Assembly (NCBI RefSeq): GCF_001593005.1 | Contig: NZ_LQZQ01000051.1 | Span: 62,001 to 126,000 of the forward strand | Source: Roseivirga ehrenbergii | GTDB taxonomy: Bacteria > Bacteroidota > Bacteroidia > Cytophagales > Cyclobacteriaceae | Length of the DNA: 64,000 bases | Direction: 5' to 3' | In this document: positions 35,081 to 45,100 of the stretch, piece by piece | Numbering within the stretch: position 1 is the stretch's first letter | Layout: each line of letters begins with the position of its first letter | Position numbers and translations under genes: made by a program | Notes under the pieces: generated by a model | Told to the model about the DNA's origin: nothing | Database searches by the model: none | What the model saw: the letters and a program-made list of their open reading frames with translations, nothing else

Positions 35081-35117
35081 AAAAGCGGCTGAATCACTGA
35101 TTCAGCCGCTTTTTTTA
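35081..35117 (+). terminator. Terminator of the ribosomal operon
   Basis: AGCGGCTGAATCA pairs with TGATTCAGCCGCT, followed by seven T. Confidence 0.92.
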
Positions 35118-35211
35118 TGTTTTTAACTTTAGCAGAACCCTTCAAAAGTTAAAGCCATTATTTTGTTGAAAGACAAGTCGAGTACTTTGGGAGGGCATTA
35201 CTGCTCTGAGC

Positions 35212-35955
35212 TTATTCCTTTTCAGCCGCATACATGGCTGCCCCAACGATGCCCGAATTATTGAGCTTGGCCGATACAGAGTAGGGGGTGTTAAGTTTGA
35301 TGTGCTTTTCGAGCTTATGTATTTTCTTACTCAAACCACCGCCAATAATAATATGGTCGGGTGAACAGATTCTTTCTATATGCTTCAGAAAGAAATTAAA
35401 ACGTTTTCCGTATTCTTTAAAGCTTAAGTCTTCTCTAGTTTTTGCAGAACCTGCTGCATAATGCTCAATTACATTTCCATCAGTGCCATAAATACGGCCT
35501 AGTTCAAAATTAGGAATAAGCTGACCGTTATAGAAAACACCGCTGCCTAGTCCTGTGCCAATGGTAATAGTAATCACTAGGCCATTAAGTCCTTTTCCTG
35601 CGCCAAACCGCATTTCTGCAATGCCAGCCGCATCAGCATCATTAATTGCGGTGAATTTTAGTCCATTACAATATTTACTGAACGTTTCATCGATTTGTGT
35701 GCCCACCCAAGAATCGTCTAGATTGCTACTATAAATGGCCTTACCATTAATAACCACAGTAGGGAATGCGCAACCCACTTTACCTTCCCATTCGAAATGG
35801 TCTATCAGTTTTTTAACCGTTTTGGCCAAGGATTCTGGGGTGGAAGGCTGTGGAGTGTCTAGCCTGTACCTTTCCGAAACCATTTCTCCCGTAATTGTAT
35901 CTACAACAGCACCTTTAATTCCAGTGCCACCAATGTCAATTCCTAAAACTTGCAT
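35212..35955 (-). CDS. ppgK: Polyphosphate glucokinase (ROK family)
   Basis: 247 residues. The phosphate-binding motif GIDIGGTGIKGAVVD opens the protein; VGCAFPTVV and INDADAAGIAEM (catalytic Asp) follow, then TITIGTGLGSGVF. The short length, the GxPxxV-like segment and the absence of the HTH domain fit polyphosphate-dependent glucokinases, which phosphorylate glucose with polyphosphate or ATP. The classical ROK zinc motif is not evident. Monocistronic on the minus strand. Confidence 0.88.
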   Translation of the reverse strand: MQVLGIDIGGTGIKGAVVDTITGEMVSERYRLDTPQPSTPESLAKTVKKLIDHFEWEGKVGCAFPTVVINGKAIYSSNLDDSWVGTQIDETFSKYCNGLKFTAINDADAAGIAEMRFGAGKGLNGLVITITIGTGLGSGVFYNGQLIPNFELGRIYGTDGNVIEHYAAGSAKTREDLSFKEYGKRFNFFLKHIERICSPDHIIIGGGLSKKIHKLEKHIKLNTPYSVSAKLNNSGIVGAAMYAAEKE

Positions 35956-36035
35956 ATTTTCTATCAGGTAATGGGAGTGAAGATATTCAGATAAATTAGG
36001 CTGTGCAACATTTGCAACTCATACACAAAACCTGT

Positions 36036-36755
36036 TTATAAGTGAAGATAATAGTCCTTCAGTAAGCTAATAAACTGGTCGGTATAAGTGCTATTATTTT
36101 CTTTAATTAAAAACTTCTCTACTGTAATATGCTTTGGCTGTATTCGCGAAAAGGATTTAATCCTTCTGAATATTGGCTTATCAATTTGATTATGAATCTG
36201 GATGTCTACTAGTTCATAAAAACCTCTTTCTTCCATTTTCTTTTTGAAGATCTCCATTTCATATTCAGGATAAAGCACCGAAACAATACCTGTTTCAGGC
36301 TTCAAAAGTCTGGAAATATTCGCAGCCAAATCATCAAAAGTGAGGTTTGAATTATGGATGGCTTGATTTTTTTGGCGATTGCTGCCAAGCTGATTGTCCT
36401 GAAAAAATGGGGGGTTGCAGATGATATGATCGTAGAGGCGGTTTGGTTCGAATTCGAGTAAATCTGTATGAAATGCAGATAAACGATTGGACCAAAGAGA
36501 GTTCTCAAAGTTTGATTTCGCTTGTTTAAAAGCCGTCTCATCAATTTCTACTGCATCAATAAGGCCTTCAGTTTGTTGGGCTTTCATTAGTGCCAAAAGC
36601 CCGGTTCCCGTTCCAATATCTAGAATTCGCTTAGGTTTGAATGTACTAGGTGTTAGCCTAAGTGCACCAAACAAACAACCTTCTGTGGTTACTTTCATTC
36701 CACAATTGCCCTGCTCTATTCTGAACTGCTTAAACTGAAAGAATGAGTTGGCCAT
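36036..36755 (-). CDS. trmN6: tRNA1(Val) (adenine-37-N6)-methyltransferase
   Basis: 239 residues. It opens FFQFKQFRIEQGNCGMKVTT as in YfiC/TrmN6, then SAM motif DIGTGTGLLALM and the N6-adenine catalytic motif NPPF (IICNPPFF). YfiC-type enzymes methylate A37 of tRNA-Val. Length matches. Single gene between ppgK and rnhA. Confidence 0.9.
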   Translation of the reverse strand: MANSFFQFKQFRIEQGNCGMKVTTEGCLFGALRLTPSTFKPKRILDIGTGTGLLALMKAQQTEGLIDAVEIDETAFKQAKSNFENSLWSNRLSAFHTDLLEFEPNRLYDHIICNPPFFQDNQLGSNRQKNQAIHNSNLTFDDLAANISRLLKPETGIVSVLYPEYEMEIFKKKMEERGFYELVDIQIHNQIDKPIFRRIKSFSRIQPKHITVEKFLIKENNSTYTDQFISLLKDYYLHL

Positions 36756-36832
36756 TGTGAAGCTTAGAATTTAGATTTACGAATTGGGAATTATCAATTC
36801 CGGGTACTCAGATAAAATATGACTCTTTTAGT

Positions 36833-37294
36833 TTAAAAGTCGTTGATGCCATTTTCAAACTCGGTGTCAACTTTTAAATCACTTCCCATAGCTGCTTCTA
36901 CCGCTAACTCATCACACCTTTCATTTTCAATATTACCCGCATGGCCTTTCACCCATTGAAAAGTGACACGGTGTTTTTTATACACTTCGGCAAAACGCAG
37001 CCAAAGGTCCTTATTCTTCTTTCCTTTAAAGCCTTTCTTTATCCAGCCCCAAAGCCAACCTTTTTCAACAGAGTCGATTACATATTTGGAATCTGAATAA
37101 ACGGTTACAGGAGCATTGGGTACATTGATGGCTTCTAAACCCATTATCACGGCCAGCAACTCCATTCGGTTGTTGGTGGTTTTTCTAAAGCCTTCTGAAA
37201 GTTCTTTTCGGTGTTCTTTGTACTTAAGTACTGTGCCATAACCTCCAGGGCCAGGGTTTCCACGAGAAGAGCCGTCAGTATAGATAATAATCAT
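36833..37294 (-). CDS. rnhA: Ribonuclease HI
   Basis: 153 residues; catalytic acids in IYTDGSSRGNPGPGG, NNRMELLAVI and VYSDSKYVID, and the C-terminal KGHAGNIENERCDELA. It degrades the RNA of RNA-DNA hybrids. The start overlaps the end of marC by 4 bp (ATGA), so the two are coupled. Confidence 0.96.
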   Translation of the reverse strand: MIIIYTDGSSRGNPGPGGYGTVLKYKEHRKELSEGFRKTTNNRMELLAVIMGLEAINVPNAPVTVYSDSKYVIDSVEKGWLWGWIKKGFKGKKNKDLWLRFAEVYKKHRVTFQWVKGHAGNIENERCDELAVEAAMGSDLKVDTEFENGINDF

Positions 37295-37869
37295 AGATTA
37301 ATAATGTTGTCTTTGAAAAGTTTGATGGCGATTGATAGAAGAATAATACCGAATACTTTTTGCAAAACACTGATTCCACCTGCACCTATTTTTTTCTCTA
37401 GCCAGTTGGTAGATTTTAATACTAAGTAAACAAAGGCCAAGTTAACAACGATTCCGACCAAGATATTAAGTTCACTGTATTCTGCTTTGATAGAAACAAT
37501 AGTGGTTAGTGTTCCTGCTCCAGCAATGAGAGGAAAGGCAATCGGGACAATAGATGAAGTGTTGTTTGCACCTTCAACTGGTTCATTTTTAAAGAAACTT
37601 CTGCCCAAAATCATTTCCATTCCAATAATGAACATGATGATAGCTCCGGCTATAGCAAAAGAACCCACATCAATTCCAAATAAGCCGAGAAGGTTATCGC
37701 CTACAAAAAGGAAGAGGATCATTAAGATACCGGCTACCAAAGTGGCTTTTCCAGACTGAACATGACCCACTTTTTTTCTCAGGTCGATAACAATCGGAAT
37801 GGAACCCAGAATATCGATAACTGAAAATAAGATCAGGGTTACCGAAAGAATTTCCTTGAAATTGAACAT
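37291..37869 (-). CDS. MarC-family integral membrane protein
   Basis: 192 residues, about six membrane segments. Family blocks: LILFSVIDILGSIPIVIDL, FAIAGAIIMFIIGMEMILG and IVPIAFPLIAGAGTLTTIVS. MarC/SnatA proteins are a membrane family of poorly defined, possibly amino-acid, transport function; the old link to multiple antibiotic resistance has not held up. It heads an operon with rnhA, with a perfect -7 element at 37883-37890. Confidence 0.9.
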   Translation of the reverse strand: MFNFKEILSVTLILFSVIDILGSIPIVIDLRKKVGHVQSGKATLVAGILMILFLFVGDNLLGLFGIDVGSFAIAGAIIMFIIGMEMILGRSFFKNEPVEGANNTSSIVPIAFPLIAGAGTLTTIVSIKAEYSELNILVGIVVNLAFVYLVLKSTNWLEKKIGAGGISVLQKVFGIILLSIAIKLFKDNIINL

Positions 37870-37882
37870 CGCTTTTTTTTGA

Positions 37883-37890
37883 CAAAGCTA
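37883..37890 (-). promoter_or_regulatory. -7 promoter element for marC-rnhA
   Basis: The minus strand reads TAGCTTTG, an exact TAnnTTTG match; predicted leader of about 7 nt. Confidence 0.5.
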
Positions 37891-38087
37891 GGAAATTGAA
37901 AGTTGAATTGACCAGTAAATGATGAGTAAAAACTGTAAACGAATTATTAAATCTTAAATACACAATTGAATTTTAGAATCGTAAACCTCAGAATTGCTTA
38001 CCGTTTATAAATTCATTTTGTACGCTTAGCAAATTGATTATAGATTGCTTTTGGCTTAATGAGTACTCAACTAAATATTTACAAAAC

Positions 38088-40043
38088 GTGAAGTATAGGC
38101 TTGTCATTGGTCTTGTTGCTCTATTTACTTTTTTTGCAGACTCGGTTAATGTATATGCTCAAGTGGGTAACTCATCAAACCCTGAATACAGTATTCACTA
38201 TATTGTTGATAGTGCAGGCAAATTATCCATTGATGAGATACAACAGGCCGAAGTGCAACTTGCTTTTGATGCAAACCCTCTTAAGTCGCCAAACTTCGGG
38301 TTTGATCATAGGCCTTATTGGTTTCGAGTTGAACTGACCCATCCGCCATCAGAACCTTTGGTGCTAGAGATTAATCAACCTTCTTTGGATTACATTAGTG
38401 TTTTCACAAAGGTTTCTACAGACTCATTGTGGAATGAGCAAAAGGCCGGACACGCTTATTCCCCAAGGTCGAACGATTATGGAGGAATTGTTTATGCCTT
38501 TGCAATCAAGCCTGATATAGAGAATCAAACAATCTATATTCGAGTAGAGACTATTGTGAGTATGGCCGTGCCTATTTTAATCAAGCCAAAATCAGAATAC
38601 AATACCCATCAAATGACCAGGATGCTCTTACTAGGAGTGTTTTTTGGTTTGATGTTCATAATGGCCTCTTATAACTTTCTGTTATATCTGTTTTTAAAAG
38701 ATACTTCTTACCTCTTTTATGTGGGAGCTACCATTATGGGATTGTGCGCATCGTTGGTGCTAAATGGATTTGGTTATTATTTTATTTGGCCAAACAACCC
38801 AGCCCTCGATCAACACATTTATCTAACATTCGGAAGCCTCAGTATAGTTTTTTCAAGCCGATTTGCAGCTAATTTCTTGAACTTGAAAAAGTTCGACCCA
38901 AAAATGAATGATTTTTTATGGGGCATTTGTTTTGCCAGTTTACTACTGGCCATTCTAACCCTTTTTTATACGGCTACCGACTTGCTTTTGTACGGTAGGT
39001 TATTGGTTATCATTACGTTTCCTTCTTATATAATCATTGGTCTGAGAACCTATTTTAAAGGGTACACCACTGCCATTTATTATGTTATTGCATGGATTCC
39101 CTATATGTTGGGTATCGTGTTAATGACCTTTCGTGGAGCAGGCCTTATAGGTGAACATTGGGTAACCGCCTATGGGATTGAGTTTGGAGGTGCTATTGAG
39201 GTAGTACTACTTTCTTTTGCCCTAGCAGCCAGAATTAAAGGAATGCGTAAGGAAATTGCTGAAAAGGAGCTGGAAAAGGAGCAGTTTAAAACTAGACTTT
39301 TGGAGGAACAAAAAGTGGTATTGGAAAAGCGTGTAGACGAGAGAACAAAGGAACTATCTGAGGCCAATGATACTAAGGATAAGTTCTTTTCCATCATTGC
39401 GCATGATCTACGTAGCCCAATGATTGCTTTGCAAGGAGTAGGGCAAAAACTAGAATACTTTATAAGAAAGAATAAACAAGAAAAACTGTTAGAAATTGGA
39501 GGTAAGATCGACCAATCAATCGATCAGTTGAATCATTTGCTAAACAATTTACTCAATTGGGCTACATCGCAAACAGGCGGAGTACCTCATCATCCTACTA
39601 AGCTAGACTTATCCATCTTGGTAAAGGAAAACATTGAACTCTATCGGTCTTTGGCTGAATCTAAGGGTATCAATATAGTATGCAATATATCCGAAAAGTT
39701 TGTTTTTGCAGATATAAATACTACCTCTACTATTATCCGAAACTTGTTGAGTAATGCACTGAAATTCACCAAAGATGGAGGAGAAATTAAGATTTCAACT
39801 CAGAAAAAAGCTGGCTTGGTAGAAATAGAAATTGAAGATCAGGGTATTGGCATAGATAAGCAGACTTTAGCCCAACTGTTTAATTCAAATGTAAAAGGCC
39901 ACATAGGGCAGAGGGGCGAAAAGGGTTTTGGCTTAGGTTTGAAGCTTTGTAATGAATTTGTAAAGATGAATGGAGGGCAAATTGCTGTAAAGAGTAAGCA
40001 AAACATAGGCACAACGTTTACCGTGACTTTGCCAACAGCTTAA
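38088..40043 (+). CDS. 7TM-DISM sensor histidine kinase
   Basis: 651 residues from a GTG at 38088, chosen because it yields a clean signal peptide (VKYRLVIGLVALFTFFADSVNVYAQ); the only longer start is a TTG at 38034, and no ATG fits. An extracytoplasmic 7TMR-DISMED2-type beta domain (about 30-165; FGFDHRPYWFRVEL) is followed by seven membrane helices (about 178-375), a coiled coil (about 385-430; EKELEKEQFKTRLLEEQK), HisKA with His439 (FFSIIAHDLRSPMIALQG) and HATPase (NLLSNALKFTKDGG, IEDQGIGID, GFGLGLKLCNEF). The sensed signal is probably a carbohydrate-like or small ligand (family inference). Its partner is probably the LytTR regulator 129 bp downstream. Confidence 0.92.
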   Translation: MKYRLVIGLVALFTFFADSVNVYAQVGNSSNPEYSIHYIVDSAGKLSIDEIQQAEVQLAFDANPLKSPNFGFDHRPYWFRVELTHPPSEPLVLEINQPSLDYISVFTKVSTDSLWNEQKAGHAYSPRSNDYGGIVYAFAIKPDIENQTIYIRVETIVSMAVPILIKPKSEYNTHQMTRMLLLGVFFGLMFIMASYNFLLYLFLKDTSYLFYVGATIMGLCASLVLNGFGYYFIWPNNPALDQHIYLTFGSLSIVFSSRFAANFLNLKKFDPKMNDFLWGICFASLLLAILTLFYTATDLLLYGRLLVIITFPSYIIIGLRTYFKGYTTAIYYVIAWIPYMLGIVLMTFRGAGLIGEHWVTAYGIEFGGAIEVVLLSFALAARIKGMRKEIAEKELEKEQFKTRLLEEQKVVLEKRVDERTKELSEANDTKDKFFSIIAHDLRSPMIALQGVGQKLEYFIRKNKQEKLLEIGGKIDQSIDQLNHLLNNLLNWATSQTGGVPHHPTKLDLSILVKENIELYRSLAESKGINIVCNISEKFVFADINTTSTIIRNLLSNALKFTKDGGEIKISTQKKAGLVEIEIEDQGIGIDKQTLAQLFNSNVKGHIGQRGEKGFGLGLKLCNEFVKMNGGQIAVKSKQNIGTTFTVTLPTA

Positions 40044-40109
40044 TTCGTAGAAATTAGAGATGTTCGGATTTCTGTTGTACTTATAATGGATTTATTTAAA
40101 AGTTGTTCG

Positions 40110-40156
40110 AAAAGCAACTCAAAGTAAAGAGTTATACTTTACTTTGAGTTGCTTTT
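40110..40156. terminator. Perfect 20-bp inverted repeat between kinase and LytTR regulator
   Basis: The arms at 40110-40129 and 40137-40156 are exact 20-nt reverse complements with the 7-nt loop AGTTATA; the right arm ends in TTTT. As a terminator it would work in both directions. It ends only 16 nt before the regulator start codon, so it would also form in any read-through mRNA and could block or regulate translation of the regulator. Confidence 0.8.
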
Positions 40157-40172
40157 AACCTTAACCAAAAGT

Positions 40173-40901
40173 ATGAACGTCCTTATAGTTGAAGACGAAC
40201 CCAACTACTCCGATACCCTTGAAATGTTCATTGACGAACTTGGGTATCAGGTTATTGGTGTTGCCCAAGAAGGAAGAACAGCCCTGAACTTATTCAAGAC
40301 AAGCAAGCCTGATATTGTTCTAATGGACATTAACCTCAATGGGGAAATGACAGGGATTGATGTAGCAAAGGAGTTTCAATCCATTCAACCCACCCCAATT
40401 ATATTTATTACTTCATTTGACGATAAAGAGACTTTCGAAAAGGCCAAAGAAACCGCACCACATGCTTATTTAATTAAACCTTTTGATCCAGAAACGCTTG
40501 AGCGGAGTATTGAGTTAGCATTGCAGAGGGCTCATACTGAAGATACCAAAGTTTTTGATGAGGAATCGAATGTAGTGCTCGCTAAGAATTCCTTTTTTGT
40601 AAAGGAGCGAAATCGATTAATTAAGGTAGATATTGATGATGTTTTTTGGGTAGAAGTAGAAGATAAATATAGCATACTTCATGTGGCTGATAAAAAGTAT
40701 GTTTTAAGACAATCTCTGAAAGATGTTGCCGAAAAGCTCGACCCTTCCGTTTTTGTACAAACCCATAGGTCTCATATTGTGAATGCTTCAAAAATTGAAG
40801 ATATAGATTTACATCTGTTTGTGGTTCGAATCAATGGGAATGAAATTCCCTTAGGAAAATCATATAAAGACGTTTTAATCAAACGCTTGCAAATGCTGTA
40901 A
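40173..40901 (+). CDS. LytTR-family response regulator
   Basis: 242 residues from the ATG at 40173; the eight extra codons of a longer TTG frame would fall inside the hairpin. Receiver domain with D/E pair at E7-D8, phospho-acceptor Asp52 (LMDINL), Thr/Ser at FITSF and Lys at LIKPF. LytTR DNA-binding domain at about 140-240 (DVFWVEVEDKYSILHVADKK, FVQTHRSHIVNASKIE). LytTR proteins bind direct repeats and often control surface or extracellular factors. It follows the 7TM-DISM kinase; the two are probably a pair despite the hairpin between them. Confidence 0.93.
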   Translation: MNVLIVEDEPNYSDTLEMFIDELGYQVIGVAQEGRTALNLFKTSKPDIVLMDINLNGEMTGIDVAKEFQSIQPTPIIFITSFDDKETFEKAKETAPHAYLIKPFDPETLERSIELALQRAHTEDTKVFDEESNVVLAKNSFFVKERNRLIKVDIDDVFWVEVEDKYSILHVADKKYVLRQSLKDVAEKLDPSVFVQTHRSHIVNASKIEDIDLHLFVVRINGNEIPLGKSYKDVLIKRLQML

Positions 40902-41011
40902 ACTTCTTTCACTCCTCATACTCTAATGTTTACGCCTTTAATTGGGTAACTGACGCACAAAATCTTGAGCCAATTTTTATAAGAAATATATTAAGGCTTA
41001 ATTCAAATAAC

Positions 41012-41887
41012 ATGAAGGTATTAAGGCAATCCGATCTTGAAATTGGAGACATTCTCATTTTCGAAAATCAAGACTTTAACTATGTTAAATTATTAGATGA
41101 ATTAAGGAAGGATTATTTTGAAGAGGATCCTAAAAAACGAATGCATGCGGCATTTTATCTGCTGTTATATATGATTCCATGGTTCGACCCCGGAAAGGAA
41201 GGCAAAGACTACAAGAATATCTACCATGCAGCTATTTGGGGAAATGTAAACATTTATAGGGGAGAGAATAGAGAACCCAAGAATGAGCACCGTATAGTAC
41301 AAGCAGGAACTCATGGCATCGGACAAGCAGCACTGGAAGCTACACTAGAAGGAGAAGGTGTAAAGAATATTTACGTCTATAGAAAAACAACTCGCTCTGT
41401 AGACTTTGAAGACAAGGTTAATAATGCCATTTGGGCTTTTTATGATGATGCAAGTTTGCCATATTCTTATGAAACAGCCTGGCTATTGGCTGTTATTTGC
41501 TCAATGAGATATACAGATGGCGCTTTGCGCGAAATGCTAGAGAAGCATTTAGGCGAATGGGGAGCGAGTAAAATGATTGAGATAATACTATCGCTGATCA
41601 ATCAATACAATGATGATCACCAAGATAAAATGATAGCATGTTCAACATTGGTGGCAATGATATACAAGAATGCAGGCTTTGAATTGGATATTTTGCCTAT
41701 GGAAACGAACCCCGTTTTGAGTTTACCAAATGAGCTAAAACTTAGCACTGATTTCTTCCATCAAACCTTTACCGCATCAGTGCCATTAAAACCTTTACAA
41801 GTAAAAGAGACAGTTGTGACGCCTCGTCAGTTGGCTGAATCTCCAGATGTGGAATTGGTTGGCATCTTACCTCATGTTCATAGTTAA
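41012..41887 (+). CDS. Permuted papain-like (YiiX/NlpC-P60 superfamily) protein
   Basis: 291 residues, no signal peptide. The order of motifs is that of circularly permuted NlpC/P60 or YiiX-type proteins: an opening DLEIGDILIFEN strand, then His72 in YHAAIWGN, then the nucleophile candidate Cys210 in MIACSTLVAMIY. Between them a helical insertion of about 130 residues is present, longer than in YiiX. Related enzymes hydrolyse lipid-thioester or peptidoglycan-type amide bonds; substrate here is unknown. The C-terminal 45 residues are Pro/Val rich and lack a known domain. It stands alone, ahead of the adhesin gene. Confidence 0.68.
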   Translation: MKVLRQSDLEIGDILIFENQDFNYVKLLDELRKDYFEEDPKKRMHAAFYLLLYMIPWFDPGKEGKDYKNIYHAAIWGNVNIYRGENREPKNEHRIVQAGTHGIGQAALEATLEGEGVKNIYVYRKTTRSVDFEDKVNNAIWAFYDDASLPYSYETAWLLAVICSMRYTDGALREMLEKHLGEWGASKMIEIILSLINQYNDDHQDKMIACSTLVAMIYKNAGFELDILPMETNPVLSLPNELKLSTDFFHQTFTASVPLKPLQVKETVVTPRQLAESPDVELVGILPHVHS

Positions 41888-42184
41888 CTCCAAAACCTGA
41901 AGTACCAGATTCCATGCACTAAATTCTAAAACGACTGTTTACAAACTAAACAATCCACAAATCAACCAATTCCTTTGGGCACCGAAGCCTTGGCAAAGGT
42001 GACCCCAATTCCCCAAACTTCGCACCCCCAGCATTGTCATAACAAAATGACCATTGTCCATTGACCAATGACCCCGTAACCAATTCCCCCAACGTTCACG
42101 CCCAAAAAACTGCAGTTCACGCACATTTCCCATTTCTACGCAATAAATGGCCGCATTTTCATATTGAATTAAACTTCGATAGCA
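41888..42184. other. C-rich intergenic region upstream of the giant adhesin
   Basis: 297 bp with an extreme excess of C over G on the plus strand between about 41960 and 42140, unlike every other intergenic region here. It contains iterated CCATTG / CAATG words around 42045-42070. A one-mismatch -7 element TTCCTTTG lies at 41970-41977 and would give a 5' leader of about 200 nt. No RNA family was recognised. Confidence 0.5.
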
Positions 42185-45100
42185 ATGCGAGCCTTGTCAA
42201 CCAAACTCATTGAATCTATTCTCAGCAAAAGGGGGGGCTTATGGGCATTACTTTTAATAGTCTTTATACAGACTGCAGGTTTTGCCCAGATTAAGTTCTC
42301 AATCTATGGCGAATCAACCTCTGCAACTACACTTACAGTCGTTGGCTCCGGTTCTGCGACTACTAATGACAATGGTGCTTCATGGACTGCCGGTAATGGT
42401 GTTAATCAGATATTCGGAAACTCTTCATTTAACTACACCAATTCAAATATTAATTTTAAAACATTTAATCTTTCAGGAGATTTGACTTTAAGCGATGGGG
42501 TTACACCTATTGTCTTCAGTGCGATTGTCATGGACGATGACACCGATCCGGATTACGATGATATTGCCTTCGATGTGAGTTCTATTAAGAGTATGGCAGC
42601 AAACACATCCTATAGTTTATCGGGGAGGGCAACATTTACTTTGAGTGGTGCCACATTTGGAGACCTGACAACCGGAACCTATGCTGGCACTTTTGATGGG
42701 GTTCAGGCTGGGTTTTCAAATTTTAGTACTTCAGATATCGTAATTGAAATTATTGAAGGTTCTCCAAGTGCCTTACCTGTGGCTTCTAATGTCACTTTCT
42801 CAGGAACAATGTCTATTGGAGAAGAACTAACAGGGGTATACACTTATAGTCATGACGATGAAAATCCAGAAATCGGTTCTACTTTCAAATGGTATCGGGC
42901 AGATAATGCTTCGGGAAGTAACAGGACTGCTATAGCAGGAGCTACTTCAAAAACATATACTCTTACAAACAATGATATAAATAAATACATCAGTTTTGAA
43001 GTAACTCCAAGTGATGGTACAGATGTCGGAGGAGCAAGTGAAAGTACTTTGTCTGGGCCTGTTTTAGGTCCTCTCATAATTCAAGAGATAGCAAGACAAA
43101 ATCCAACTGACCAAACTATTTCGGCATCTGAGGTAACCTTTAGAGTGACCTTTAACGGAAATGCTACCAATGTAACCTCAGATGATTTCTCTCTTAACTC
43201 TACAGTGGGAGGAACCATTTCCTCTGTGAGCGAAGTGACTGCTAGTGTATACGATGTAACGGTAAACAATATCAACAATGTAGATGGAACCCTAGCACTT
43301 CAAATTAAAGGGGTAGATGGAGCTAGTGGTTCCAACGAGATTAAAAGTGCCATTTTTGGAACGGGAACGAAAACGATCAGTCAAACTGATGTAAATGATT
43401 ACTTGAACCAAGCGAAACTTGGTCAGACTTTTACCGCCACTACCGACAATTATCTAACAGCATATACAATCTACCCCAAATCAGGAAACCACAGCTTTAA
43501 TGGAACTGCAGACCTGAAAATTTACAGTGGCAATGAGCTTGCCGGAGACGCAACATTGATTGGATCACAGACTATCAATATAAGCAATAGCACCGATGCA
43601 GCAGGACAAACCTTTACTATCGAAAACCCTGTTTCGCTCACTCAGGGTGAAGTGTATAGCATTGTAATGGAGAATTTTTCCGGTAGTGGCTCTCACGCTT
43701 TAGAATCAAGCACTTCAGGAAACTATAATGATGGTAGGGTGATTTTTACTGGAACCAGTACCAGTAATCACACTGACTTCGATCTGAAAATTGATATTTA
43801 TGAAGGAACAGTCACGGCAGGTAATGCACTGAGTACAGATGCAGCTCAAACTAACGAGAGTTATATACTGGAAGCTATAAACTTAGCCCCTACGGTTAGC
43901 AATGTAACTTTTACGGGAACACTGGAGTTGGATGAGGTGCTTACAGGTTCTTATACTTATGCTGACAGTGAGAACGATGCCGAGAGTGGTACTACCTTTA
44001 AATGGTATCGTTCAGATGATAATTCTGGAACTAATAAGACTGCCATTTCAGGGGCTACAGCTCAAACTTATACCTTGGTAGCCGATGACCTTGGTAAATA
44101 CATCAGCTTTGAGGTAACTCCGAATGATGGTAACGTTGCAGGAACGGCTGTAGAGAGTGCTTTGTCATTCATATCACCAGTCAATGTTAGTTCAATTGTC
44201 CGTCAAACACCCACAGATGCCACTACAAATGCCGATGAAGTAACCTTTAGGGTGACCTTCAGTGATGATGTTCGCTTGGTTACAACAGGTGATTTTGTTT
44301 TGAGCGGGACTGCCGCTGCAGATGGAACAGTGTCTTCAGTTACATCTATTTCTTCAAGCGTTTATGATATAAGAGTCACGGGCATTACTAATTCTAGTGG
44401 AACCATCAACCTCGACTTGAAAGGAGTAGATGGATCAGGAAGTAATGATATTGCCAAAATCCCATCTCAATTAGATGCCAACTCTACGGCCGATCTCCAG
44501 ATCACTGACTCACCGGTTTTTGGTCAGTCTTTCAAGCCCAATAACTCAGGACTTTTGTTAGATGTAGTATTGAAAAACGGTGTAGGTCATAGTTACAGTG
44601 GAGCGGGTACGCTAGAACTAATTTCAGGCGAAGGCTATGGAGGAACGGTGTTGGCCACAGAAAACATACAAATCACTTCCGCACAGACCGAGAAGACCTA
44701 TTCATTCAGTAGCCCAGCAAGTGTAACGGCTGGAACAACCTATACTCTGAGGGTCAATATCCCAGGAGCTCCAGCAAACAGTACAGCATTTTCAGCCCAA
44801 GTAGAGGCAGGTTATTCAGGCGGAATTCTTTATCAGGCATCCGCTTTTTCAAATGCAGATTTATATTTCAAACTCTTTGTTTCTTCTGGCCCGAGTGAAG
44901 CACTTGGTAGCACACTACCTGCCACTGATGAAACTTATACCATCTCTAATCCTCCGGTAGCCAGCAATGTTGCCATTACTGGAACATTAAATGTAGGTCA
45001 GCAATTGACAGGTACCTATGATTTTAGCGACCCTCAGTCAGATACTGAAAGCGGTTCCATATTTAAGTGGTATAGGGCAGATAATGCTTCAGGTACCAAT

